Below are positions 8,852-18,230 of a stretch of 64,000 nucleotides of DNA, one piece after another. The stretch spans positions 1 through 64,000 of the forward strand of contig CAWBCW010000027.1 of the NCBI GenBank assembly GCA_963787345.1, written 5' to 3'. Position 1 is the stretch's first letter, and every line of letters begins with the position of its first letter. The notes under the pieces were generated by a model. It worked only from the letters and a program-made list of their open reading frames with translations, did not search any database and had not been told where the DNA came from. Source of the stretch: Bacillus_BD sp963787345. Its GTDB lineage: Bacteria; Bacillota; Bacilli; Bacillales; Cytobacillaceae. A program made the translations under genes and the position numbers.

Positions 8852-9658
8852 TCAATCAATCTGGATTCTATCCCCAATGCTTATACTCCCAGGTTTGACT
8901 ACAGACCCATAAACTCCAAAGCTGCCAGCATTATTTCTTACAATTGACCTTAATACATTTGGATCTTTTGGCAAGTCGCCCTGAGCCAATGTTGTCATGA
9001 CACACCGCTTTGTTTCCTGCGAAACTTTGAGCTTTACATTGCCAATTGTTAAGGTTTTTCCGACCCAATCATTTTCTACAAATGCTTCCGTATCTGGAAC
9101 CTCAATAATTAGATTAGGCCTGAACCTCCGTGGTTCAATTCGACTCTCCGGTGCCAGCTTCTTTAAGTAATTAATCGTTGAAGTTGTAATAATATGAACC
9201 ATGTCAATATCAAAAAACGTGCCATTAGGTGAAGTTCTTGTGAAAATCGAGCCTTTGTTATCAAGTTCCTCGATTTCTTCCGGAATGTATCCTTCAAACT
9301 GTACATCGCTTGAGGATGGCGTTGACAAATGAACCTTTCGATTAAAGCTGTTTGAAAGGAGTTTATCTTTTTCTTCGTCTGTACTAATCATCGATTCCCC
9401 ATTAGGAAAAGTAATTCTTACCGGTGGAATACCAGCATCCTTTTGTGGGGGTTCAATAAAATTTGCCCGATACCGAAACATATTTGGCCATTTTTGTGGA
9501 TTTTTTGCATTTGCAAGTTTACCAGTTTCATGATCAATGACGCCATATGCTCGGTCTCCTAATAACCCCTTTTCCGTTATTTCACAGGCGTTTAATTCCT
9601 CTCCCATCATCGACTTAACTGGGTATCTCCAAATCGAAGCAACCTTTAAAGAGGTCAT
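8852..9658 (-). CDS. MOSC domain protein with N-terminal beta-barrel
   Basis: The 268-residue protein begins with the MOSC_N pattern (IWRYPVKSMMGEEL, GDRAYGV) and continues into a MOSC domain with RFRPNLIIE and the cysteine-containing segment KRCVMTTLAQG. The family binds molybdenum cofactor or handles sulfur carriers (MOCOS C-terminus, YcbX, mARC). In bacteria many act with ferredoxin domains in detoxifying N-hydroxylated bases, but no partner domain is present here. It is monocistronic. Family firm, substrate unknown. Confidence 0.88.
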   Translation of the reverse strand: MTSLKVASIWRYPVKSMMGEELNACEITEKGLLGDRAYGVIDHETGKLANAKNPQKWPNMFRYRANFIEPPQKDAGIPPVRITFPNGESMISTDEEKDKLLSNSFNRKVHLSTPSSSDVQFEGYIPEEIEELDNKGSIFTRTSPNGTFFDIDMVHIITTSTINYLKKLAPESRIEPRRFRPNLIIEVPDTEAFVENDWVGKTLTIGNVKLKVSQETKRCVMTTLAQGDLPKDPNVLRSIVRNNAGSFGVYGSVVKPGSISIGDRIQID

Positions 9659-9827
9659 CCAATCACCCTTTCAATTCTTTATAGTAAATAGTATGTCTTA
9701 CTTGTAAGTATATTGATTTACGTGAAATTTGCAAAAAATAAGGAGATACTTTGCCTCTCTGATATCTCTATCATGGAAGATTCATCGCTACTGAATTAAA
9801 CGACAGCGTCTTCTAGCAAGTTCCAAT

Positions 9828-11922
9828 CTAACAAACTTCTTTTGACGTTTTTTGCTCTAGCAATAATTTTTCAAACTCATTTGCTGGAACAGGACGGCTG
9901 AAAAAGTAGCCTTGCCCTTCGTCACAACCAAGCTTTTTCAAAAAGAGTAATTGATCACGAGTCTCTATTCCCTCCGCAATCACACTAACCTGTAAATAAG
10001 TGGCCATATTAATAATCATTTCAATAATCGCTCCGCCACTCGTACTAATCTCTTCCACAAAGGAACGATCGATTTTCAAACTATTTATCGGAAAATCTCT
10101 TAAGTACGCTAACGATGAATAGCCGGTTCCGAAGTCATCAATTGATAATGACACACCTAACATTTTAATTTTCTTGAGAATTGGAATCGTTAACTGGGGT
10201 ATTTGCATCGAACTTTCGGTAATTTCCAATTCCAAATCAGATGGATGCAAATCTGTTTTTTCTAAAAGATTGATCACCATGCCGAATAAATCCTTTTTAA
10301 ACAAATCAGAAGAAATGTTGACACCCATTTTCAAATTAGAAAATCCATCCGTTTTCCATTTTTGAATTTGTCTGCACGCTTCTTCCAATACCCATTCCGT
10401 CATTGGGATGATTAAGCCCGTTTCTTCCGCTAACGGAATGAATTCTGAAGGCGGGATCATCCCTTTTGTCGGATGATTCCAACGAATTAACGCCTCTGCA
10501 CCTGTAATTTTCTCAGAAGCTAAATCCACTTTCGGTTGATAATAGAGAACAAACTGCTTTTCCTTAACCGCATGCCTTAAGTCACTTTCCATATTCATTT
10601 GTTTCGATAATTGTCGGGAAGTGCCAGATCGATAAAATTGGTATTCATTGTTTCCATGCTCTTTTGCTAAATACATCGCACTATCCGCTTTCTTCAACAA
10701 AGTACTTACATCTTGACCATCCTCTGGATAGAGACTGACACCCAAGCTGGCGGTAAGATATAGCCTTTGTTGCTGCAAATAAAATGGATATAAAAATAAG
10801 TTCAATGTTTTTTGAGCAAACTGCTCTACTTTCTCTTTGGATTGATATTTGAGGACAATGATAAATTCATCCCCGCCAAATCGATATAAATCTGCTTTGT
10901 CTGAAAGATTTTCATTCAAGCGATCGGACACATCGGTAAGCAATTTATCTCCGACCATGTGACTTAATGTATCATTAATATATTTAAATCGATTTAAATC
11001 TAAAAAGATCAATGCCAGTTGATCATGCTTCTCCCCTTGAGCAATCCATTTTGTTATATCCTCTCTAAAACAGCGACGATTCCGTAAGCCTGTTAATTCA
11101 TCATGATAGGCATTATATAAGATTTGTTCTTCGATTTCTTTTTGTTCCGTAATATCCTGTCGAATCGCCATGAATTGATAAGGTTTCTTATTTGAATCTA
11201 AAAAAGGAACAATTGTTGTTTTTACCCAATAAAATGTTCCATCTTTTGCTCGATTTTTAAATTCCCCTGTCCAGACACTTCCACTTTGAACGGTCTTCCA
11301 CATTTCTCGAATGTACTCTTTTGGATGATACCCAGAATTAATAATTCGATGATCCTTTCCAAGCAATTCGTCCCTGCTGTATTTAGAAATCTCACAAAAT
11401 TTATCATTGACATAAGTAATGATCCCCTTTATGATCTGTAGTGGCTACAATAGAGGATTCATCCAAGGCAAACTTAAAGTCTGCTAATTCTTTGATCGTC
11501 GTATTTAATTCAAGCTCTTTTAGCTTTGCAAATGTAATTTCATGTCCTAACATTAAGATGGCCTTACGACTTCCATCCTGATGATAAAAGGGGATTTTAT
11601 AAATTTTGAAAGTTTGATAAACCCCATATTTATTAGAAAATTCCCATTCAAACTCGGTTATCGTCTTTTTATCCCAAGTCTCTTCATCTGAAACGATACA
11701 ATCCTCAAAGATTTCTTTAAACTGAGGAAACATCTTTGCCAACTCTTGATCACTTTTACCAATCAATTCCCCTTGTTTCAAATCAAATAAATGATGAACC
11801 GCTTCATTCACATCTACCCAATGTCCAGCCCCATCTTTTAAACAAGCAAAGTCTGTAATCGAAGTTAAGATATTGCTCAATTCATTCTCATCAATTTTAT
11901 ACTTCTCAATTAACCCTTTCAT
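9828..11922 (-). pseudogene. PAS-PAS-GGDEF-EAL gene with one frameshift
   Basis: Two overlapping frames make one protein. 11404-11922 encodes a PAS domain and the start of a second; 9828-11366 gives the rest of that PAS (HRIINSGYHP, FKNRAKDGTFYWVK), a GGDEF diguanylate cyclase domain (YRFGGDEFIIVL) and an EAL phosphodiesterase domain (GAEALIRWNHP; SIDDFGTGYSSLAYL). The break is a CCCC run at 11424-11427 (GGGG in the mRNA): dropping one G restores ATTDHKG-IITYVNDKFCEIS, the expected PAS reading. All later catalytic motifs are intact, so either the gene is newly inactivated or there is a homopolymer sequencing error. If functional, it turns cyclic-di-GMP over in response to PAS signals. Confidence 0.85.
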
Positions 11923-12478
11923 TTTATCCCCCTACCCAAAAGAAATTCTCATTTCTTCTCATCCAATTCCCCAAAATCATTTTATCCATTTCATTCAATC
12001 GACATGACTTTAATGATATTCTCATCGTCGTATTTCATTTTTTTCAATCAGGCAGACTCATTTCTAGCAAACGATTTTAAAACCCTATTTAAGCATAAAA
12101 AGAATTACTATTTTGATATTCCATTTATTCAAATAATAGATGCTAAAACTCACCTTAAATTGGCATAAAGAAACTAGATCATTCGCTATGATATAGCCCT
12201 AATCTAGCTAATAGTAATTATCTAAATATTTATTATTGTGAAATAAAATTGTGAATTAGGAATATTATACTATAAACTTATTTTTCAATCAATACTATAA
12301 TAGTAAAAGAATGAGTTGTATCAAGGAATCAAGGGACGTTCCTCACATTATCCCAACTTTCACCACTTATTACAATTTGAATTGGTTGGTGATTGTATCC
12401 TTTACCATTTCTACTCTCTTCGTAGTAAAATATATAGAGACACAGAAATAGCTCAAAACGAGAAAGGAAGTTTTATAG
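11923..12478. other. AT-rich intergenic region before the LysR gene
   Basis: This 556-bp stretch has no convincing gene. Its right end holds a plausible promoter for the LysR gene (TAAAATATATAG near 12,427). A short open frame near 12,316-12,510 overlaps the LysR start and lacks a ribosome site. Confidence 0.5.
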
Positions 12479-13396
12479 ATGACGTTGCAGCAATTGAGGT
12501 ATGTAATTGAGGTGGCGCGGTGCCATTCCATTAGTCAGGCTGCGCAAAACTTGTTCATTAGCCAGCCAAGCCTTTCGAACGCGTTGAGAGAGTTGGAAAA
12601 AGAAATGGGGATTACGATTTTTTCACGAACGAATAAAGGGATCATTATTACGCCAGAAGGGTCAGAGTTTTTAGGGTATGCGAGACAAGTTGTCGAACAA
12701 GCCGAACTGCTTGAAAACCGCTATACCGGTACCCAAGAGCCTCAGCATCATTTCTCTGTATCCGCTCAACATTATGCTTTTGCGGTCAGCGCTTTTGTCC
12801 GTTTATTAAAAGGTTATCATCGGGACGAATACGAGTTTGCTTTACGCGAAACGAAAACACATGAAATCATCGAAGATGTGAAAAGTTTGCGAAGTGAAAT
12901 TGGAATTTTATATATGAATGAATTCAATCAAAAGGTTATCAAAAAGTTTTTGCGCGAAGGAAACTTGCAGTTTCATGAACTGTTCGTCGCAAGTCCATAC
13001 GTGTTCATTAGCTCGAAAAATCCACTAGCAAAAAGGGAATTTGTAACTTTATCGGATTTGCTGCCATATCCTTATCTTTCGTTTGAACAAGGTGAATATA
13101 ACTCGTTTTATTTTTCAGAAGAAATATTGAGTACCATTTCAAGACCGAAAAACATCCGTGTCACCGACCGTGCAACCTTATTTAACCTATTGATTGGGCT
13201 AAATGGTTATACAATTTCAACTGGGGTTATCAGTCAAGAGTTAAATGGAGAGGACATTGTGGCTGTTCCATTACAGGTCAATGAACGGATCACCGTCGGC
13301 TACATTACCCACAAAAACATCACAAACAGTCGATTAGCAGATGTGTATATCCAATATTTAAAAGAATCGATTGCCGAAGAACAAGCTCAACTATAG
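12479..13396 (+). CDS. LysR-family transcriptional regulator
   Basis: The 305-residue product starts with a LysR winged helix (MTLQQLRYVIEVA; SISQAAQNLFISQPSLSNAL; NKGIIITPEGSEFL), followed by a type-2 periplasmic-binding-like sensor domain. The N-terminus most resembles sulfur/methionine regulators of Firmicutes (CmbR/MtaR-like). Its position upstream of a methionine synthase remnant and metE supports a methionine or cysteine role, but that is inference. The start is the ATG at 12479 behind GAAAGGAAG. Probably autoregulated from the intergenic region to its left. Confidence 0.88.
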   Translation: MTLQQLRYVIEVARCHSISQAAQNLFISQPSLSNALRELEKEMGITIFSRTNKGIIITPEGSEFLGYARQVVEQAELLENRYTGTQEPQHHFSVSAQHYAFAVSAFVRLLKGYHRDEYEFALRETKTHEIIEDVKSLRSEIGILYMNEFNQKVIKKFLREGNLQFHELFVASPYVFISSKNPLAKREFVTLSDLLPYPYLSFEQGEYNSFYFSEEILSTISRPKNIRVTDRATLFNLLIGLNGYTISTGVISQELNGEDIVAVPLQVNERITVGYITHKNITNSRLADVYIQYLKESIAEEQAQL

Positions 13397-13440
13397 CTTA
13401 AAGCTATAGTGAATGATAGTTATTAAGTGTTACGTTATAA

Positions 13441-13653
13441 TTGGTCCCCTATGCTACACTACATTTACATCATGGTGATGAGGAAAACGACAAAAACATT
13501 AAAGAAGCAAGTCAATACGTACCATCAGAGCAAATTTGTTTAAGCCCTCAATGTGGACTTACCTCCACACACCACAGAAATGTATTAGCTGAAAACGAGC
13601 AATGGGAAAAATTAAAATTTATTGCGGAAACAGCGAAGGAGATTTTAGGTTAA
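13441..13653 (+). pseudogene. C-terminal remnant of a YxjG/YxjH-type methionine synthase
   Basis: Only about 55 residues remain. The segment PSEQICLSPQCGLTSTHH-RNVL and ENEQWEKLKFIAETAKEILG matches the C-terminus of the short cobalamin-independent methionine synthase paralogues (YxjG/YxjH, about 370 residues), including the zinc-ligand Cys in SPQCG. The homologous part starts near 13,490; before it the sequence is unrelated. It is therefore a 3' relic. It lies between the LysR gene and the metE riboswitch, which suggests that an older methionine synthase gene occupied this spot before or beside metE. Confidence 0.7.
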
Positions 13654-13676
13654 GTTTTTTAAAATTAAATATGAAA

Positions 13677-13847
13677 TGCAGCAGATGCAAATTGTTCATT
13701 CACTTTGCTTAAAAGGGAAGTTCGGTGAAATTCCGGCACGGTCCCGCCACTGTGATGGAGAGCAACTTTTTATATACCACTGTTTCATTGTTGAAATGGG
13801 AAGGAAAAAGAAGCGATGACCCTAAGTCAGGAGACCTGTCTGTTGTA
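13677..13847 (+). promoter_or_regulatory. Cobalamin riboswitch upstream of metE
   Basis: The aptamer carries GGTGAAATTCC, ACGGTCCCGCCACTGTGA and AAGTCAGGAGACC in order. Its P1 pairs TGCAGCAGA (13677-13685) with TCTGTTGTA (13839-13847) using two G-U pairs. A terminator follows at 13934. Cobalamin riboswitches before metE switch off the B12-independent enzyme when B12 allows MetH to work. Confidence 0.95.
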
Positions 13848-13933
13848 TGCACTTGACTCTACGGAGAATAGAGGGAGTGAGAAATACGTGTTGAGGAGCA
13901 TTAGAAACCTCTACTCTAGTTTGTGTTACGTAT

Positions 13934-13970
13934 TAATCTCTCTTTTCCATAGAAAAGGGAGATTTTTTTA
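13934..13970 (+). terminator. metE leader terminator
   Basis: AATCTCTCTTTT pairs with AAAAGGGAGATT, followed by TTTTT. It lies between the aptamer and metE and would be the off-state attenuator. Confidence 0.85.
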
Positions 13971-13972
13971 TT

Positions 13973-14169
13973 TATCAAATTCGCCATCGGCAAATTTCGC
14001 CCAGATTTTATCGAGCTCGCGAAGGTATTCTTTCCTTTGAAAATCTGTGGCATCCGCCGGAGGCTTTAACTTCATTCAGCTGAGGGTTGAATCCCCACTG
14101 AATTGGAGAAAATTTGCATTCACGTTAACCACTTATAGAAGTGGGAGACTTCCGCTGAAGGAAGTTAAA
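13973..14169 (-). repeat. Structured dispersed repeat, copy A (metE leader)
   Basis: This is one of five related elements (others at 19503, 28263, 30350, 49721). Read on the minus strand it begins TTTAACTTCCTTCAG, encloses a stem rich in CCCACTT/AAGTGG, then CAGTGGGGATTCAACCC. The first block recurs as an inverted copy (GCTGAATGAAGTTAAA). It then runs through GCCTCCGGCGGATGCC and ends in a hairpin closing with GGCGAATTTGATA. It sits in the metE leader between the riboswitch terminator and the metE ribosome site, in antisense orientation. No ORF is inside. Confidence 0.85.
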
Positions 14170-14194
14170 AAGATACATGGGGAGGAATATTATA

Positions 14195-16492
14195 ATGAGT
14201 ATTGCGAGAAGTTCAAACTTAGGTTATCCACGAATTGGAGAAAATCGCGAATGGAAAAAAGCACTTGAACAATTTTGGAGTGGCCAATTAGAAAAAGAAA
14301 CCTTTTTAAAGCAGATTGAAGAAATTCGCTTACAGCATTTACAAAAACAGAAAGAGCAAGGCATTGATCTAATCCCAGTTGGAGACTTTAGCCTTTACGA
14401 TCATGTTCTTGATACCGCAACGATGTTTGGAATCGTACCGAAACGCTTCCAGTACGAAGGCGGAAAAGTATCACTTGAAACCTATTTTGATATCGCACGT
14501 GGGTCCAAAAATGCGATCGCTTCTGAAATGACGAAATGGTTTAATACAAACTATCACTACATTGTTCCTGAATTGAACGAAACTGTACCCACCCTTGTTG
14601 AAAACCGCCCGCTTCAATTTTATAAAGAAGCAAAAGAAAAATTGAACATTGAAGGGAAGCCTGTCATCTTAGGTCCGATCACCTTTATCAAACTTTCAAA
14701 AGGCTATGAAGAAAAGGAGTTTCCAACGATTATTGAACAATTCGTCCCCCTTTATACCAAGCTTTTACGAGAGTTAGAGACAGAAGGAGTCAAATGGATC
14801 CAAATAGATGAACCGTATTTATGTACGACCATTTCAAAAGAAGATCTGGGATTCTATCATGCTGTTTACAAACGATTACATGAAGCCGCACCAACACTGA
14901 ACATTCTTTTACAAACTTATTTTGACAGCATCGATGATTATGAAGAGATCGTCTCCCTTCCCGTTCAGGGCATCGGACTTGATTTCGTTCGTGATGCAGG
15001 TCAAAACCTTGCACATTTGAAAAAACACGGTTTTCCAAACGACAAAGTACTTGCCGCTGGAATCATTGATGGACGTAATATTTGGTCCGCTGACCTTGAG
15101 CAAAAGTCTGCGACCCTCACAGAATTATTGGGAATTGTCTCAAAAGACCGCTTAATCATTCAGCCTTCAGCTAGTTTATTACATGTTCCTATTACCGTAC
15201 AAAATGAAAGCATGATTGAACCGATTTTAAAAGATGCTCTTTCATTTGCTGATGAAAAGTTAGCAGAGGTCGTGCTACTGACAAAAGGATTAAATGATGG
15301 CTTTGAAACCATTCAGAACGAAGTAGCCGTAAATTCTAATGCGATCCAATTATTAAATGAATCCCCCTTTCGAAACAACGAGAGAGTAAAGAAAGAAATC
15401 GCAAACTTGGATCGATATCAAACACAGCGTCAATCCGTATTTAAAGTTCGCCAAAAAGTTCAAAAAGAAGCTTTTCAATTGCCACTGCTGCCAACCACTA
15501 CGATTGGTAGTTTCCCGCAAACGAAAGAAGTGCGAAAACAGCGTTCAGATTGGCGTAAAGGAGAATTAGCAGATCAACAATATCAGGAATATGTGAAAGC
15601 TGAAATAAAGAAATGGGTGGAGATTCAAGAAGAACTAGACCTTGATGTATTGGTTCATGGTGAGTTTGAACGCACGGACATGGTCGAATATTTTGGTGAA
15701 AAATTAGCCGGTTTTCAGTTTACTAAATTTGGCTGGGTTCAATCCTATGGTTCTCGTTGTGTAAAACCCCCACTTATTTACGGAGATGTTTCCTTCCTAG
15801 AACCAATGACTGTGGCAGAAACAGTCTATGCCAAAACCTTAACAAAGAAACCTATTAAGGGAATGCTGACAGGTCCTGTGACGATTTTAAACTGGTCTTT
15901 CGTCCGTGATGACCTTTCACGCTTTGAAGTGGCAAACCAAATTGCCTTGGCCCTTAGAAAAGAAGTGGAAGCTTTAGAAAGTAATGGGATTACGATGATT
16001 CAAGTTGATGAGCCTGCGCTAAGAGAAGGAATGCCATTAAAAGAGGATAAGTGGGAAAGCTATTTGAATGCTGCCATTTATGCCTTTAAACTGACTACCT
16101 CCTCTGTTCAAGACGGGACACAAATCCATACGCATATGTGTTATTCCAACTTCAAAGATATTATTGATGCCATTAAAGCCCTTGATGCAGATGTGATTTC
16201 GATCGAAACATCCAGAAGCCATGGGGATTTAATTCATGACTTTGAAGAAAACACTTATGATCAAGGAATTGGCCTCGGCGTGTACGATATTCACAGCCCA
16301 CGTATACCAAAATCGGAAGAACTAACACAAAATATTGACCGTGCTCTAAAGGTAATGAATCCTAGTTTGTTCTGGATTAACCCGGATTGCGGGTTAAAAA
16401 CACGCGGTACTGAAGAAACGATTGCCGCATTGAAAATCATGGTCGAAGCTGCTAAAACAGCAAGAAAAAAGTTACTTGTGGAGAAAGGTTAA
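14195..16492 (+). CDS. metE: Cobalamin-independent methionine synthase MetE
   Basis: MetE transfers the methyl group of 5-methyltetrahydropteroyl-triglutamate to homocysteine in the cytosol. The 765-residue length fits the two-barrel family. The N-terminal barrel starts SNLGYPRIGENREWKKALE. The C-terminal barrel contains TTTIGSFPQT, VHGEFERTDMVEYFGE, zinc-ligand segments HTHMCYSNF and NPDCGLKTR, and ISIETSRSHGD. The start is the ATG at 14195, nine bases after GGGGAGG; an ATG at 14177 precedes that site. Control is by the B12 riboswitch and terminator upstream, with the LysR regulator as a possible second input. Confidence 0.97.
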   Translation: MSIARSSNLGYPRIGENREWKKALEQFWSGQLEKETFLKQIEEIRLQHLQKQKEQGIDLIPVGDFSLYDHVLDTATMFGIVPKRFQYEGGKVSLETYFDIARGSKNAIASEMTKWFNTNYHYIVPELNETVPTLVENRPLQFYKEAKEKLNIEGKPVILGPITFIKLSKGYEEKEFPTIIEQFVPLYTKLLRELETEGVKWIQIDEPYLCTTISKEDLGFYHAVYKRLHEAAPTLNILLQTYFDSIDDYEEIVSLPVQGIGLDFVRDAGQNLAHLKKHGFPNDKVLAAGIIDGRNIWSADLEQKSATLTELLGIVSKDRLIIQPSASLLHVPITVQNESMIEPILKDALSFADEKLAEVVLLTKGLNDGFETIQNEVAVNSNAIQLLNESPFRNNERVKKEIANLDRYQTQRQSVFKVRQKVQKEAFQLPLLPTTTIGSFPQTKEVRKQRSDWRKGELADQQYQEYVKAEIKKWVEIQEELDLDVLVHGEFERTDMVEYFGEKLAGFQFTKFGWVQSYGSRCVKPPLIYGDVSFLEPMTVAETVYAKTLTKKPIKGMLTGPVTILNWSFVRDDLSRFEVANQIALALRKEVEALESNGITMIQVDEPALREGMPLKEDKWESYLNAAIYAFKLTTSSVQDGTQIHTHMCYSNFKDIIDAIKALDADVISIETSRSHGDLIHDFEENTYDQGIGLGVYDIHSPRIPKSEELTQNIDRALKVMNPSLFWINPDCGLKTRGTEETIAALKIMVEAAKTARKKLLVEKG

Positions 16493-16577
16493 GGAATAAC
16501 AAAGGTGACCGTTAGAGGGTATGAATAAGTCAACTTTTTTAAATGATTAAATTAACAAAAATCGGCATTTTGACAAG

Positions 16578-16611
16578 TTAAAGAGGATAGCAATTTGGCT
16601 ATCCTCTTTAA
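16578..16611. terminator. Perfect hairpin between metE and the HPP gene
   Basis: TTAAAGAGGATAGC and GCTATCCTCTTTAA form a 14-base perfect stem. The T-tracts are short on both sides, so it may serve the convergent metE and HPP genes as a weak bidirectional terminator. Confidence 0.6.
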
Positions 16612-16656
16612 ATTCTTCCTTTCAGCATAAAAAGTGACCGGAATGGTTTATATTTG

Positions 16657-17217
16657 TTAAAACCAATGTTTTGGATATTGTCTATTCGAAAATAGATTAT
16701 TATAAAGCATGGCTATTATAACTAGTAATATGGCCCCAATTATAATGGGAATCAAATATCCCCATCCAGTTTCAAAGTTAATCGCTACTAGAGCACTTGC
16801 TGCTGCCGGAGGATGTATCGTATTTGTAAGCGACATGAGAAGTAATACAATGACTAAAGAAACGATAATAATAGATAAACTTTTACCAAAAGTACTCCAA
16901 ATGATAAGTCCTGTAGTAGTGGAAAGGATATAGCCTCCAATGACTTGCCTAGGCTGAGATAATGGTCCCTGATACGCAATAAATACGAGTACACAGCTTG
17001 CGCCTAAAGGACCTATAACCATAGGATAATGAAAGAACACTGCTAATAGGCAGATAATACTTACAGCGAGAAAAACACCTGTTGCGGAAATAAGGGAATC
17101 GATATAATCGAATCGAGTTTCGCTTCTAGGTTTTCCCTTCATTTTATTTACATATTGGACAAAACCCTCAAAAGACTGGGTTTTTATATCACCATTTGAT
17201 TTTTCTATACTATTCAT
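16657..17217 (-). CDS. HPP-family membrane protein
   Basis: The 186-residue product has a soluble N-terminal tail (with MKGKPRSETRFDYIDSL), then four membrane helices. It contains the family motifs GPLGASCVLVF and NTIHPPAAASALVA; the latter gives the HPP family its name. Plant and cyanobacterial HPP proteins transport nitrite across membranes; the Bacillus members are less studied. I prefer the ATG at 17217 with AAGGGGAAG in front over one at 17247. It is monocistronic and convergent with metE. A nitrite role would fit the nirK locus elsewhere in the window, but no FNR-type box is seen here. Confidence 0.8.
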   Translation of the reverse strand: MNSIEKSNGDIKTQSFEGFVQYVNKMKGKPRSETRFDYIDSLISATGVFLAVSIICLLAVFFHYPMVIGPLGASCVLVFIAYQGPLSQPRQVIGGYILSTTTGLIIWSTFGKSLSIIIVSLVIVLLLMSLTNTIHPPAAASALVAINFETGWGYLIPIIIGAILLVIIAMLYNNLFSNRQYPKHWF

Positions 17218-17402
17218 TTTCTTCCCCTTATACTTCTTCATTAGCATAATTAATGTTTACACTATATATATAGTATATAATATAGGAAATCTATGAATAT
17301 TAAAATACTTTTGCACTTATTGATTCGTTACTTATCGTTAAATATTTTGAATATTAGTACAATACCAAGATTATTTTTGTATTTGCATCTAGCTTTCATT
17401 GA

Positions 17403-17441
17403 AAATAAAATCACCTTCCATTTTTCTGGAAAGTGATTTTA
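17403..17441 (-). terminator. Terminator of the queD-queE operon
   Basis: On the minus strand AAAATCACTTTCCA pairs with TGGAAGGTGATTTT and continues into ATTTTC. It lies about 60 bp after the queE stop. Confidence 0.75.
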
Positions 17442-17501
17442 GTAATATCTGAACGTTAATCGAGACAGGGAACGATCCCCTCTGTTTCACCTGATGTTTG
17501 A

Positions 17502-18230
17502 TTATACCCCTTGTTTATTTCCCCATACATAGGTATGTAGTTGGGGAAGAACTTTAACATGATTAAGATCTTTGTCTTGCATGACTTTCTGAATTAACCA
17601 CTCATACCTTTGTAGTAATACGTTTAATAATTCGGATTTATCATTTGTCGTGATACTTTCATTCCCCACTTGAAGATAAAAAGGAACTCGAGGATATCGT
17701 TGATGAATTTTTTTTGCATATTCAAAGTCCTGATCATTAAATACAACAATCTTTAAACTGTAATGCTTCTCACTACTAGATAACTGAAGTTTATGAATAA
17801 TCCTGTCTAATATTTCAAAATTCGTAGACATTCTAGAACTAGGTGGTTTCGGAGATAGTGTCAGTTCATCAATCTCACAAAACCAATCCTGCCATTTACT
17901 GCCTTGTGTTTCAAGACCAATCTTTATGTTATGTCCCTGTAAGATTTCGATTAAATCACCCATGTTTTTAATGAGAGCTGGATTTCCACCTGAAATCGTT
18001 ACAAATGAAAATCTCTCTCCACCTAAATCCTTTAATTCATTCCAAATCTCTTCTGCATCCATCTGTCTTACTAAATTCTTTCCGCTACCATCCCACGTAA
18101 AAGAGGAATCGCACCAGGAACAAGAATAATCACAACCTGCTGTTCGGATAAACATTGTTTTTTGACCAATCACCATCCCTTCTCCTTGAATGGTAGGTCC
18201 AAATATTTCAATCACTGGGATTTTACTCAA
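17502..18230 (-). CDS. queE: 7-carboxy-7-deazaguanine synthase QueE
   Basis: A radical-SAM enzyme that converts 6-carboxytetrahydropterin to 7-carboxy-7-deazaguanine in queuosine synthesis. The 242-residue protein shows IFGPTIQGEG at the N-terminus and the cluster-binding C33-x3-C37-x2-C40 motif in AGCDYSCSWCDSS, plus FVTISGGNPAL for SAM binding. The CX3CX2C spacing is canonical. It overlaps the queD end by 8 bp, so the two are translationally coupled. Control is by the preQ1 riboswitch upstream of queD. Confidence 0.95.
   Translation of the reverse strand: MSKIPVIEIFGPTIQGEGMVIGQKTMFIRTAGCDYSCSWCDSSFTWDGSGKNLVRQMDAEEIWNELKDLGGERFSFVTISGGNPALIKNMGDLIEILQGHNIKIGLETQGSKWQDWFCEIDELTLSPKPPSSRMSTNFEILDRIIHKLQLSSSEKHYSLKIVVFNDQDFEYAKKIHQRYPRVPFYLQVGNESITTNDKSELLNVLLQRYEWLIQKVMQDKDLNHVKVLPQLHTYVWGNKQGV

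Noticed and set aside
8544..8855. 103-residue minus-strand frame overlapping ykyA, starting at the MOSC stop
   Set aside because: It is antisense to most of ykyA and includes the ykyA stem-loop; no independent ribosome site.
12316..12510. 64-residue plus-strand frame before the LysR gene
   Set aside because: Overlaps the LysR start and its ribosome site; no motif.
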